A stretch of 16,106 bases of DNA from positions 1 through 16,106 of the forward strand of contig DAORZT010000059.1 in the NCBI GenBank assembly GCA_035359995.1, given 5' to 3'. Below, one piece after another: positions 7,764 to 15,241 of the stretch (the stretch's first letter is position 1; every line of letters starts with the position of its first letter). Made by a program: the position numbers and the translations under genes. Origin of the DNA: JAKPCT01 sp029553165 (GTDB lineage: Bacteria > Bacillota > UBA4882 > UBA8346). The notes below the pieces were generated by a model that searched no databases, had not been told where the DNA came from, and worked only from the letters and a program-made list of their open reading frames with translations.

Positions 7764-8815
7764 TGATGGCTAAGTCCAAAGAAATACTATGGAATATTGT
7801 TATTGTTTTCAGTATTGCCGCGACTTTTATGGGGACTGTTGTGGGGGCCGGTTTTGCTTCGGGGCAAGAGATCCTGCAATTCTTTTGTCGCTATGGCCTT
7901 TCTGGTGTATTCGGAATTGCTTTATCAGTAGTGATCATCAGCATTATCACCGCTAAAATCTTTAAAATTGGCAAGATACTGCGGTCTGACTCCTACAAAG
8001 ATTTTTTAGGGTGGCTCCTCCCCAAACGCCTGGTGTTGCTGGCGGACCTGTTTCTGGTTGTCTTTTTTGTCTTGCTGATCGGGGTGATGTTTGCCGGTTC
8101 GGGAGCGATCTTCAAGGAATTGCATCTGGGTTACTGGAACGGAATTATAATCACTGCGGTAGTGTTGATCATCGTTTTGAATAAAGACTTACCGGGATTG
8201 ATGGTGATGAATCTGCTGGTGATCCCCCTGATGTTTACTTCCTCGCTGTTAGTGGCCTGTTTTGCAATTAGTAGAGGGACTGTTACGGCAGTGTCATTAC
8301 CGTCTCCAGCTAACTGGGCGATGGCCGCAGCCCAATTTTCGTCCTACAATATCATTTTAGCGGTTCCGGTCTTGTTATCGCTGGCAAAACGGTTTCGTAA
8401 GGAAGCTCTGTTGACAGCCGGAGGCTGGTTTGGCGGCATTTTTTTGGGAATAATGACCGGTTTTATCTATTGGGCAATCATCGTGCATTACGACCGGTTA
8501 CAACAGAGTGAGATCCCGATGTTGATCTTGGCAAGGAGAATTGGGGCTATTTCATATTGGGGTTATGCGTTTATCTTGTGGGGCGAGATGCTGACGACCC
8601 TGATTGCCAATACGTATGGTCTTGCAAAACGGTTTGCTGCTTCAACCGGCTATCAATTTCAATATTGGGTGATTGGGTTATCAATTGTGGGAATTTTAGT
8701 TGCTGAACTGGGATTTACAACATTAATTGCCAAGATTTACCCAATTTATGGCTGTTTGAGTATGGTTTTGTTGGTTTTGGTTTTAATTAAACGAATTCCC
8801 AAGTCTTTTCCTTGA
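7763..8815 (+). CDS. YkvI-family membrane protein (APC/LeuT-fold transporter-like)
   Basis: A 350-residue integral membrane protein with about ten hydrophobic helices. The first, FSIAATFMGTVVGAGFASGQE, contains the broken-helix glycine pattern (GTVVGAGFASG) typical of LeuT-fold transporters, and the whole resembles the YkvI family (COG3949), whose substrate is not established. ATG 7763 shares its A with the TAA stop of dacF (TAATG). A second ATG follows at 7766, and GGTGGTGG at 7753-7760 serves as ribosome binding site. The overlap suggests translational coupling and one transcript with dacF. No terminator is evident before spoIIE. Length and topology agree with the family. Confidence 0.85.
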   Translation: MMAKSKEILWNIVIVFSIAATFMGTVVGAGFASGQEILQFFCRYGLSGVFGIALSVVIISIITAKIFKIGKILRSDSYKDFLGWLLPKRLVLLADLFLVVFFVLLIGVMFAGSGAIFKELHLGYWNGIIITAVVLIIVLNKDLPGLMVMNLLVIPLMFTSSLLVACFAISRGTVTAVSLPSPANWAMAAAQFSSYNIILAVPVLLSLAKRFRKEALLTAGGWFGGIFLGIMTGFIYWAIIVHYDRLQQSEIPMLILARRIGAISYWGYAFILWGEMLTTLIANTYGLAKRFAASTGYQFQYWVIGLSIVGILVAELGFTTLIAKIYPIYGCLSMVLLVLVLIKRIPKSFP

Positions 8816-8898
8816 ATTTCAGCGGACCGATCTGGAAAATACCGCATGATAACTGGTTTTGAAGAAGAACCGTGGAAAATCACTAGTGCAGGCAGATA

Positions 8899-8935
8899 AA
8901 AATCGACAAGGTTCAGGGGGATTAAATGATATACT
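8899..8935 (+). promoter_or_regulatory. spoIIE promoter with Spo0A-box-like sequence
   Basis: A -10 hexamer TATACT (8930-8935) is preceded at exactly 21 bp by TCGACA (8903-8908), a five-of-six match to the sigma-A -35. TCGACA also lies in an inverted Spo0A box (the complement reads TTGTCGAT; TGTCGA matches six of the seven bases of TGTCGAA). A 21-bp spacer with Spo0A boxes near the -35 is the known arrangement of the Bacillus subtilis spoIIE promoter. The transcript would start near 8942, about 40 bases before the gene. Confidence 0.75.
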
Positions 8936-8979
8936 GTTCGTGGTAATAATGTAAATTTAAGGAGGGGAAAACAACTAAG

Positions 8980-11391
8980 ATGAATATTGAGTCTGCAAGG
9001 TATGTTCCCCTGTTTGAAAAACGGTTGAAGATCTTAAAGCCACGGATCAATTTGGTAACTTATAACAAAATCAATACTCTGTTACAACGGCGGCTGATCA
9101 GGTACCTGATCCAGGCTGTTGTTGCAGGGTTGTTGAGCCGGTTTGTGTTACCAGGGGGAGTCTCTCCGGCTGGAATTGCCTTTGCGTTAATCAGGAGTGA
9201 ACGTAGTTTTCAGGAACAATTGTTTATTTTAAGCGGTATTTTTGTAGGGATCCTAAGTACCGTCAATCTGCGACAAGCCTCTTTAATCTGTGGAAGCTTG
9301 TTAATTTTGTTTTTAGCCCGAAACTATTATTTTAAAGATCAGAAAAGTTTCAAAAACAGAGTCAAATATGTTGGTTTTTGGATCGTATTACGTTTAATTG
9401 TATCAATTATTGGACAAACTACAATAGTCGATCTGTTGAAGACAGGCTATGAGATCTTAGCCTGTTTGGGGTTGACCGGTTTTTTTAAGAAGGGTTTTGC
9501 ATTTATTGATAATCCGTTGAAGATCTCCAAGTTCGCCTTATTTTCAGCAGTTTTGATCGTAGCAGTTGTGATTGGCGGGATTCAAGGCAATAATCTTGAA
9601 ACACGTTTTGTTACCGAAGTAGCAGTCGCTTTAATAATAATGATCACCTCATTTATTGGGGGAGGAGGAGTTGGTGCTATCATGGGAATTGCAATTGCTT
9701 TAACCTTAGGCTTAACAACAGGTGGAGTTTTGTTGTTAATTGCCCTATATTCAGTCAGTGGCTTGTTAGGAGGGATTTTGAAAGATTTGGGCCGGTGGGG
9801 GGTGATTTGCGGCGCTTCGTTAGGGCTGTACATTATCTTGAAACAACCGCAATTTGAACCGGTTGTAATCGAACATGTTATTCCCTGGGGTATTGGAATG
9901 GCGGCTTTTGTTTTGGTACCAAAACAGTTCTTGTCACAGGTTTCCAATTATATTCCTGAAGACGACAATTTTGAAACGATATCAGAGAAGCAACGTAATT
10001 TGGAGGAGATTGTCTCCAGCCGCCTGAATGAACTGGCAGCAGCCTTTGCCGAGATTTCCAAGAATTTTAACGAACGGGAAGCGGTAGGAAATGAGCCGAA
10101 GATGGATCTCTACTCGATGTTGGACCAGGTCTGTACTGAACTCTGTCAACATTGTAACGGATATGAGAGCTGCTGGGGGGAGCATTTTTACGCCACTTAC
10201 CGGGAGATGTTTGATCTGATCGCGCTCTCGGAGATCAACGGTGAATTAAATTCCTACCAATTAAAGGGGCGGTTGAGTAAGAGTTGTTTTCAACAGTATA
10301 AGTTAGTTAATACTATCAATAAATTGCTTGAGCGTCATCAGACCAATAACTACTGGCAACGGAAGTTTGAAGGGAACAAATTGTTTTTATCCGAACAACT
10401 GCAGGGTGTCTCGGACTTCATCACCAGTTTAGCCGGGGAGATCACCAAAGACAGCAGTTTTAAGGCAGAGATCGAAAATAAAGTGAAAAACTCGTTGAAT
10501 CAGATTGGGAGTTCAGTCAAGGATATTGTGATCACATCGTTTGGTAACAACGGACTCGAGATCAAGGTGAAGAAGCAAAGTTGCTGCCAACGGCAGGAGT
10601 GCCAGTGTTTGATCGTGCCGATGATCAGCAAACTGATGGAGCAGGAATATATGGTTTGGGAGAAGCAGTGCCAGGTTGATCCTGACAATTGTGCTTTTTG
10701 TTTAATCCCCAAACACCGCTATGAGATTAAAACCGCTGTCTGCAAGGAATCGAAAGACGGCAATGAATTCTGTGGTGACAGTCACGCCTTACACGAGTTG
10801 AAAGACGGTTATTTTGCAGCGATCCTCAGTGATGGGATGGGGCATGGCAGAAAAGCGGCCCGGGAGAGTAACTCAACCGTTAACATTTTGGAACGCTTAT
10901 TGGATACGGGAATTGACCGCCGGTTTGCGGTGAAGATGGTGAACTCGATGATGTCATTGCGTTCGCCGGAAGAATCATTTGCAACGGTAGATTTGGCATT
11001 GATCGACTTATACAGTGGCGTTGCCGAATTTTTAAAGATTGGCGCGGCGGCAACTTATGTGAAACGCGGGCGTGATGTCTGTGTAATTGAGTCGACGTCT
11101 TTACCGGCTGGGATTTTGAACTCAGTCGATGTAGAAAAGACAGTTTTGACACTGCAACCCGGTGACCTGATTGTGATGGTTACTGATGGGATTGTTGACA
11201 GCAAGCCGGATCTTGCCGGAAAAGAAGAATGGCTCAAACGGGCATTGACCAAAGTCGAGGTTGTCGGGCCGGAAGCATTGGCAGAGTATATCTTAAACCT
11301 GGCACGGATCAATCAGGACGGCAATCCCAAAGATGATATGACCGTTATCGTCCTCCAAGTGGCAGATAAGAATGTTGGGGAGGAAGAATAG
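8980..11391 (+). CDS. spoIIE: Stage II sporulation protein E, PP2C-type serine phosphatase
   Basis: SpoIIE sits at the polar septum in sporulating cells, helps to place FtsZ, and dephosphorylates SpoIIAA so that sigma-F becomes active in the forespore. The 803-residue product is close to the 827 residues of B. subtilis SpoIIE. Residues about 40-310 form the multi-helix membrane domain. Residues about 330-580 are the central domain, with cysteine clusters CTELCQHCNGYESCW and CCQRQECQC. The C-terminal PP2C domain has the metal-binding SDGMGHGRKAARES (D618), MVTDGIVDSKPD (D736) and NPKDDMTV (D785, D786). ATG 8980 follows AAGGAGG at 8959-8965 with a rather long 14-base spacer; no better start is in frame. 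It has its own promoter. No clear terminator follows; the repeat region begins within 20 bases. Confidence 0.97.
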   Translation: MNIESARYVPLFEKRLKILKPRINLVTYNKINTLLQRRLIRYLIQAVVAGLLSRFVLPGGVSPAGIAFALIRSERSFQEQLFILSGIFVGILSTVNLRQASLICGSLLILFLARNYYFKDQKSFKNRVKYVGFWIVLRLIVSIIGQTTIVDLLKTGYEILACLGLTGFFKKGFAFIDNPLKISKFALFSAVLIVAVVIGGIQGNNLETRFVTEVAVALIIMITSFIGGGGVGAIMGIAIALTLGLTTGGVLLLIALYSVSGLLGGILKDLGRWGVICGASLGLYIILKQPQFEPVVIEHVIPWGIGMAAFVLVPKQFLSQVSNYIPEDDNFETISEKQRNLEEIVSSRLNELAAAFAEISKNFNEREAVGNEPKMDLYSMLDQVCTELCQHCNGYESCWGEHFYATYREMFDLIALSEINGELNSYQLKGRLSKSCFQQYKLVNTINKLLERHQTNNYWQRKFEGNKLFLSEQLQGVSDFITSLAGEITKDSSFKAEIENKVKNSLNQIGSSVKDIVITSFGNNGLEIKVKKQSCCQRQECQCLIVPMISKLMEQEYMVWEKQCQVDPDNCAFCLIPKHRYEIKTAVCKESKDGNEFCGDSHALHELKDGYFAAILSDGMGHGRKAARESNSTVNILERLLDTGIDRRFAVKMVNSMMSLRSPEESFATVDLALIDLYSGVAEFLKIGAAATYVKRGRDVCVIESTSLPAGILNSVDVEKTVLTLQPGDLIVMVTDGIVDSKPDLAGKEEWLKRALTKVEVVGPEALAEYILNLARINQDGNPKDDMTVIVLQVADKNVGEEE

Positions 11392-11410
11392 GATATCGCA
11401 TTCCGCGTGG

Positions 11411-11452
11411 CCTTAACCCGGCATTGCTAAAATCTATTTAGATTAGTCATCT
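11411..11452 (+). repeat. Half-element of the repeat family (3' part), copy 1
   Basis: CCTTAACCCGGCATTGCTAA followed by AATCTATTTAGATTAGTCATC matches the tail of the half copies at 12439-12474 and 15315-15348 and the 14488-14512 region. The AATCTA-TT-TAGATT hairpin is intact. It begins 20 bases after the spoIIE stop. Confidence 0.65.
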
Positions 11453-11499
11453 CGAAATTGATAATCAAGTTTTTGATATTTTTTAGATTAAATGACCTT

Positions 11500-11678
11500 T
11501 TGAGGGTTGTCTGGCCAACCCTCAAACTCCCACCACAGGGGTTCGCCACCCCTTGACCCGGCATCTAACCTCCGGTCTTCCATGACCTACTAAGGTGGCT
11601 GACGCATTAATAATTTATGCCGTCTAATCCTTCACGACAGCTTCAGGGCTGGTTCTGAATGCCGACGCTAGTAAAAAC
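11500..11678 (+). repeat. Dispersed structured repeat, copy A (lacks the last hairpin)
   Basis: Begins TTGAGGGTTG-TCTGGC-CAACCCTCAA, a perfect 10-bp stem. Next come an AGGGGT-TCGCC-ACCCCT hairpin, a diverged middle, GCCGTCTAATCC with a decayed partner arm, and GCCGACGCTAGTAAAAAC, as in the other copies. The terminal GCGCGCCAAC hairpin is missing. The 11679-11830 stretch continues with sequence resembling the linker and the end of the structured element near 15100-15145. Confidence 0.75.
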
Positions 11679-11749
11679 TTTTCTTCTTCAAATCAAATTG
11701 CCTACACATTAATGAACCAGTCGCTTCATAAATAATCTTTTCATTAATC

Positions 11750-11818
11750 ATGTAGTTCCGTTGCTTTTTTGGTAACTTTTTGAGCGGACAAAAAATTATC
11801 CTCTGATGGATTTTTTTG
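11750..11818 (+). repeat. Decayed relative of the 3' end of the multi-hairpin element
   Basis: CTTTTTTGGTAACTTTTTGA followed by GCGGACAAAAAATTATCCTC aligns with the 15103-15141 segment of the multi-hairpin element, but with the GC pairs of the stem lost. The rest of that element is absent, so this is a deletion derivative. Confidence 0.45.
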
Positions 11819-11827
11819 AGAGCAGTT

Positions 11828-11866
11828 AAAAAGAGCCGAAACGATATTGAAGCGATCGTTTCGGCT
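11828..11866 (-). terminator. Strong hairpin with U-tract on the minus strand
   Basis: AGCCGAAACGAT (11834-11845) and ATCGTTTCGGCT (11855-11866) form a perfect 12-bp stem with a 9-base loop. On the minus strand the stem is followed by CTTTTTAAC, as in an intrinsic terminator; on the plus strand no T-run follows. No minus-strand gene lies to its right. Confidence 0.65.
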
Positions 11867-12233
11867 TGATTATGTGCTTGAGCATGTTTCTTGAGGGCTT
11901 CTTTGAATACTCTTACTAGTTTAATTGTAACATGGCTGATTGTAAAACTGGAATAAATTAACGTCTAATCCATGATGATTTTAGGGCTGATCCTAAAATT
12001 ATAAATTGGGACTCTGGGTTTAGAGGATTTTACCGATTATTAACGAAATATTCATAATATATTTACATGAGAGAGTGACTGGCAGATGAAATAGAATTCT
12101 CAATTACTGTTAATCCTACTTTCAAGGATAATGTGGGGTTGATTAAATAGGAGTTTTATCTAGAGATTATCTACTCTCTGAAACTAAATATAAAAAGAGA
12201 GATATCTACGCGCCTCCCTCCAAATTCTGATCT
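11867..12233. other. Gene-free AT-rich stretch with a decayed repeat copy
   Basis: No credible reading frame was seen on either strand. About 11961-12000 resembles the GTCTAATCC ... GGGCTGGTTCT part of copy A. About 12000-12030 (ATAAATTGGGACTCTGGGTT) resembles the 14526-14550 spacer, so part of it is old repeat sequence. The remainder up to 12233 holds nothing I recognise. Confidence 0.5.
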
Positions 12234-12262
12234 GCCGGGGAAAACTCCCCGGCCCCTTTTTT
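12234..12262 (+). terminator. Rho-independent terminator without an upstream gene
   Basis: GCCGGGGA (12234-12241), loop AAAC, TCCCCGGC (12246-12253), then CCC and six T at 12257-12262. The 8-bp GC-rich stem is convincing, yet the nearest upstream gene on this strand, spoIIE, ended more than 840 bases earlier. It may end a small RNA from the preceding AT-rich stretch. Confidence 0.75.
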
Positions 12263-12368
12263 AATTTGAAATGCTGGTTTTCTGGTCAATATCATTGCTT
12301 GGGTGAAAACTCTCCAAACCCTGCTCTAGCTAGATTGAAATATATTTTGTAATATACTTTTTTAGAAC

Positions 12369-12474
12369 TTGAGGGTTGTCTGGTCTTGCGTAATATGTAC
12401 ATCCTCCAAACTATCACCGTAGGGGTTCGTCACCCCTTGACCCGGCATAGCTGAAATTTATTAGATTAGTCTCC
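12369..12474 (+). repeat. Half-element of the repeat family, copy B
   Basis: Starts TTGAGGGTTGTCTGG and has the AGGGGT-TCGTC-ACCCCT hairpin (12421-12437), CCCGGCATAGCT and TTAGATTAGTCTCC. It stops where full copies would continue with the GCCGTC hairpin. The CGCG arms inside the first hairpin have decayed. It lies 25 bases before the full copy C. Confidence 0.75.
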
Positions 12475-12499
12475 TTGATTTGTAACAGTGGTTTCTTTC

Positions 12500-12729
12500 T
12501 TGAGGGTTGTCCGGCCTCGCGTAATACGCGCACCCTCCAAACTCCCGCCGTTGGGGACGAAGAAGTGTCCCCAAACCCCTCCAACTGCTCCGGCCTTCCT
12601 TGGCCTGCGGTGGTAGTATTTATATTAAATTGCCGTCTAATCCCTTGCGACGGCTTCTGGGTGGTTCTGACTGCCGACGCTAGTAAAAACATCCTATTTT
12701 AATAGCGCGCGCCAACCTCCCTGTTGGCG
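12500..12729 (+). repeat. Dispersed structured repeat, full copy C
   Basis: About 230 bases with five predicted hairpins. H1 is GAGGGT...ACCCTC enclosing CGCG-TAATA-CGCG. H2 is TTGGGGACG/TGTCCCCAA (12551-12574, one G-T pair). H3 is CCGGCC...GGCCTGCGG. H4 is GCCGTC...GACGGC. H5 is CGCCAAC-CTCCCT-GTTGGCG at the end. It is nearly identical to copy F and, except in the middle, to copy D. Reading frames across it on both strands are side effects of base composition. Confidence 0.9.
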
Positions 12730-12870
12730 AATTGCGGTACGAGAGACTTGCTTTTTAAGTCGTAATCTAACTTATTTATGATAATTCTTTCAAAATAAAC
12801 AGCTTTAGAACTGCACTACTATCCTATTATTCATTACTTACGACTACTTATTAGATCATGCATAGGACGA

Positions 12871-12879
12871 TGATATAAT
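12871..12879 (+). promoter_or_regulatory. Extended -10 promoter of the zinc-ribbon/DUF1848 cassette
   Basis: TGATATAAT is a perfect -10 (TATAAT, 12874-12879) with the TGN extension. The -35 position holds only a weak TTAGAT, which is usual for extended -10 promoters. It lies 38 bases before the chosen start and downstream of repeat copy C. Confidence 0.6.
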
Positions 12880-12916
12880 AGTATCAAGAAATGTGTTGAA
12901 GAGAGGATTGGTAGTG

Positions 12917-13501
12917 ATGAGTGCTAAGGGAGGTTTGGTTTGTCCGAAATGTGGGTCTGAAAGCGTAATCCGTATTCAATATGGCTTGCCAAGTCATGAT
13001 GCTCTAGAAGCAGTGGGACGTGGTGAAGTTATTCTTGGCGGTTGTTGTATTGGTGGTAATTCTCCCCAGTATCACTGTAAAGAATGTCAAAACGAGTGGG
13101 GAAAAATGAGAATCGGCGGGGAGATTTATGATGATATAGTATCATTTCAAGCTGAAGTTGGCGGTCATTTACGCGAATGTTACTTTGTTACAGCCGATTG
13201 GGAAACTAAAAAACTAAGCTATCAAGTTGGCTCAAGCGCGAAGGGTTATGTCACAAAGTTTGAACGGGAATTGAAAGCGGAAGGATGGCAGCAGCTGATT
13301 GAAAACTTAAAAGAATGTTCCTTTGTATTTTGGCTTGATCAGTATGAGGATCATACTGTCCTTGACGGGACACAATGGTCGGTCAGGCTTAAGTTAACCG
13401 ATGGTGAGATTATTGAAAAAGCAGGCGATAACAGCTTTCCGGCTTATTGGGAAAAGTTTTGCACGGGGATTGCGGAATTGGTGGGAGAACGATTTGAGTG
13501 A
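12917..13501 (+). CDS. Zinc-ribbon-containing protein of unknown function
   Basis: A 194-residue predicted cytoplasmic protein. The N-terminus has CPKCGSES (Cys 9 and 12) and then YHCKECQNEWG, together a four-cysteine zinc ribbon of a type used for nucleic-acid or protein binding. The C-terminal half, with the conserved-looking WLDQYEDHTVLDGTQW and DGEIIEKAGDNSFPAYWEKF, is a small alpha/beta domain often seen as a stand-alone hypothetical protein. I do not know its function. ATG 12917 is preferred with GAGAGG at 12901-12906; GTG 12914 is an equally possible start, while GTG 12893 lacks a ribosome binding site. The stop lies 26 bases before the DUF1848 gene, so the two are probably one transcript from the TATAAT promoter. 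Confidence 0.8.
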   Translation: MSAKGGLVCPKCGSESVIRIQYGLPSHDALEAVGRGEVILGGCCIGGNSPQYHCKECQNEWGKMRIGGEIYDDIVSFQAEVGGHLRECYFVTADWETKKLSYQVGSSAKGYVTKFERELKAEGWQQLIENLKECSFVFWLDQYEDHTVLDGTQWSVRLKLTDGEIIEKAGDNSFPAYWEKFCTGIAELVGERFE

Positions 13502-13527
13502 CAGCGTTTTAGGAGAAGGAGTAAACA

Positions 13528-14460
13528 ATGATTATCAGCGTTAGCAGAAGAACCGACATTCCAGCATTTTATAGCGATTGGTTTTTTAAGCGCCTTGAGG
13601 AAGGTTTCGTACTGGTGCGAAATCCAATGAATCCGCAGCAAGTAAGTAAGGTAAGCCTGAGTAAAGCGGTTGTGGACTGTTTTGTCTTTTGGACGAAGAA
13701 TCCAAAATCGATGCTTGAGAAATTGCCGCTCTTAGCCGGTTATGATTATTACTTTCAATTTACGCTTAATCCCTATGATCAGGAGATTGAAGTAAATCTT
13801 CCGAAAAAAGCGGAGATCATCAAAACATTTATCGAACTCTCAAATCTAATTGGTAAAGATAGAGTTATTTGGCGGTATGATCCAATATTGTTAACCGATA
13901 AAATAACAATCGGGGATCATCTTGAGTATTTTAACATCTTAGCAGGACAACTCGGTGATTATACTCGAAAATGTGTTATCAGTTTTTTAGATCAGTATCA
14001 AAAAACGGAGCGAAATACCAGTTGTTTAAGAGTACAATATTTAACTGAGCTGCAGATGAGGGAGTTGGCTCAAGGTTTCGTTAAGATCGCGAAGAGTCAT
14101 AATCTGATCATCGAAACCTGTGCTGAGAAGATTGAATTGGCGGACCTAGGGATTAACCATGGTAAATGTATTGATGATCAACTGATTGCAGAGATTAGCG
14201 GTGCAGAAATCGAGGTTGCGAAAGATAAGTCCCAGCGTAAAGAATGTGGATGTGTGGCAAGTATTGATATTGGCGCTTATAATACTTGCAATAATAATTG
14301 TCTATACTGCTACGCCAACTTCAATCAAAAAGTGGTGCTTACGAATCTGAAACAGCATAACAAGGATGCGCCATTGTTAGTTGGAGAGTTGACGGAGAGG
14401 GATGTAGTTAGGGAGAGGGAGATGGTATCGTGTAAGGTGAGGCAGTCGAAGCTTTTTTAA
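13528..14460 (+). CDS. DUF1848-family protein with C-terminal CX3CX2C motif
   Basis: A 310-residue protein starting MIISVSRRTDIPAFY and containing VRNPMNPQQVSKVSL, FVFWTKNPKSML and FQFTLNPYD, the signature of the DUF1848 family, which has no established function that I can state. Near the C-terminus are C240 and C242, then C254, C258 and C261 in CNNNCLYCYANF. The spacing C-x3-C-x2-C is that of the radical-SAM iron-sulfur cluster, but it sits at the C-terminal end instead of the N-terminal part of a barrel, so the resemblance may be functional or only formal. The ending (MVSCKVRQSKLF) looks complete. ATG 13528 follows AAGGAG at 13516-13521. The stop codon lies five bases before a repeat half-element, and copies of the repeat family lie on both sides of the gene pair. 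Confidence 0.88.
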   Translation: MIISVSRRTDIPAFYSDWFFKRLEEGFVLVRNPMNPQQVSKVSLSKAVVDCFVFWTKNPKSMLEKLPLLAGYDYYFQFTLNPYDQEIEVNLPKKAEIIKTFIELSNLIGKDRVIWRYDPILLTDKITIGDHLEYFNILAGQLGDYTRKCVISFLDQYQKTERNTSCLRVQYLTELQMRELAQGFVKIAKSHNLIIETCAEKIELADLGINHGKCIDDQLIAEISGAEIEVAKDKSQRKECGCVASIDIGAYNTCNNNCLYCYANFNQKVVLTNLKQHNKDAPLLVGELTERDVVREREMVSCKVRQSKLF

Positions 14461-14464
14461 TCTC

Positions 14465-14512
14465 GTAGGGGTTCGCCACCCCTAGCCCCGGCATAGCCAA
14501 GATCTATTTGTC
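14465..14512 (+). repeat. Half-element of the repeat family in front of copy D
   Basis: TAGGGGT-TCGCC-ACCCCTA is a perfect 7-bp hairpin, followed by GCCCCGGCATAGCCAAGATCTATTTGTCAT in the half-element order. It starts five bases after the DUF1848 stop and is separated from copy D by about 50 AT-rich bases ending TAGATCTT. Confidence 0.7.
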
Positions 14513-14563
14513 ATTTCTGAATTAATAAATTGGGATTTTGAGTTTTAATAGATTCTAGATCTT

Positions 14564-14804
14564 TTGAGGATTGTCCGGCCTCGCGTAATACGCGCACCCT
14601 CCAAACTCCCGCCGTTGGGGACGATGCGTCCCCAAACCCCTCCAATAGCTAAAATCTGTTAAGATTAGTCATCCCTGACCTGCGGAGGTAGTACTTATAT
14701 TATATTGCCGTCTAATCCGTTACGACGGCTTCTTGGTGGTTCTGACTGCCGACGCTAGTAAAAACATCCTATTTTAATAGCGCGCGCCAACCTCCCTGTT
14801 GGCG
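14564..14804 (+). repeat. Dispersed structured repeat, full copy D
   Basis: Same order as copy C. H1 has a perfect CGCG-TAATA-CGCG inner arm, H2 is TTGGGGACG-ATG-CGTCCCCAA (9 bp, shorter loop), H4 is GCCGTC...GACGGC, and H5 is CGCCAAC-CTCCCT-GTTGGCG. Between H2 and H4 the usual CCGGCC hairpin is replaced by the AATCT-GTTA-AGATT segment of the half-elements, showing exchange of modules. It lies downstream of the gene pair in the same orientation as copy C. Confidence 0.9.
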
Positions 14805-14930
14805 AGTAATACATGAGAGATACAGCTTGAAATTGTGATGTTGTAGCTCCTTGGACGTCGTTTTCCGCTTCTTCAAATTAAAGAAAGAGTCCTCATAAAT
14901 AAAATATTAATCTAGTTTGTACAATTTTTT

Positions 14931-15145
14931 AGAGGGAGTTAGCCAACCAAGGAGGTTGGCGTTGCGGGGAATCTGAAACAGGATGTTTCATTGACATCGC
15001 CATCGGAAGCCTGGACCCTATTGACAGTCGAAAGGCCAAGGAGGGCGGAAACCCTCGAAAAACCGGGATGATTAAAGGAGGACGGGAACCTGCGGTTCCA
15101 GCGCCTTTTTGGTCCCTTTTTGGGCGCACAAAAAGGGACTCGCCG
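14931..15145. repeat. GC-rich multi-hairpin element (structured RNA or repeat candidate)
   Basis: A GC-rich island in AT-rich surroundings with successive perfect hairpins: GCCAACC/GGTTGGC (14942-14960), TGAAAC/GTTTCA (14974-14990), GAGGG/CCCTC (15041-15056), GGAACC-TGC-GGTTCC (15085-15099) and GTCCCTTTTT/AAAAAGGGAC (15112-15139). Two overlapping minus-strand frames of about 80 codons cross it, but both being open, with no ribosome binding site and low-complexity Pro/Ser/Arg composition, argues against coding. On the minus strand its last hairpin (GCCAACCTCC...GGTTGGC) resembles H5 of the repeat family. Direction of any transcript unknown. Confidence 0.6.
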
Positions 15146-15241
15146 CTTAAACAGTGGGCAAACAGAAGAAGCATACAAAATAAATTAAAAACTACAAAAT
15201 AGATATTCTATAAAATCACAAATTTTAAATCCTGGAATTTC

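Noticed and set aside
12200..12262. tRNA 3' end (CCTCCCTCCA) before the terminator
   Set aside because: No matching acceptor 5' arm, T-arm or anticodon arm could be found upstream.
12640..12690. GGGTGGTTCTG as a possible T-box (AGGGTGGNACCGCG)
   Set aside because: Key T-box bases are missing, no terminator/antiterminator follows, and no aminoacyl-tRNA synthetase or amino-acid gene lies downstream.
12414..12702. Frames on both strands across repeat copies B and C
   Set aside because: They are made of repeat sequence. The similar frame in copy F (15360-15542) ends differently, and hairpin arms rather than codons are conserved.
14931..15145. Group II intron fragment
   Set aside because: No recognisable domain V hairpin, no GUGYG 5' end and no reverse transcriptase frame.
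14929..15178. Two overlapping minus-strand frames of about 80 codons
   Set aside because: Both frames are open over the same GC-rich hairpin element, without a ribosome binding site and with Pro/Ser/Arg-rich low-complexity translation. They look like by-products of a structured non-coding element.
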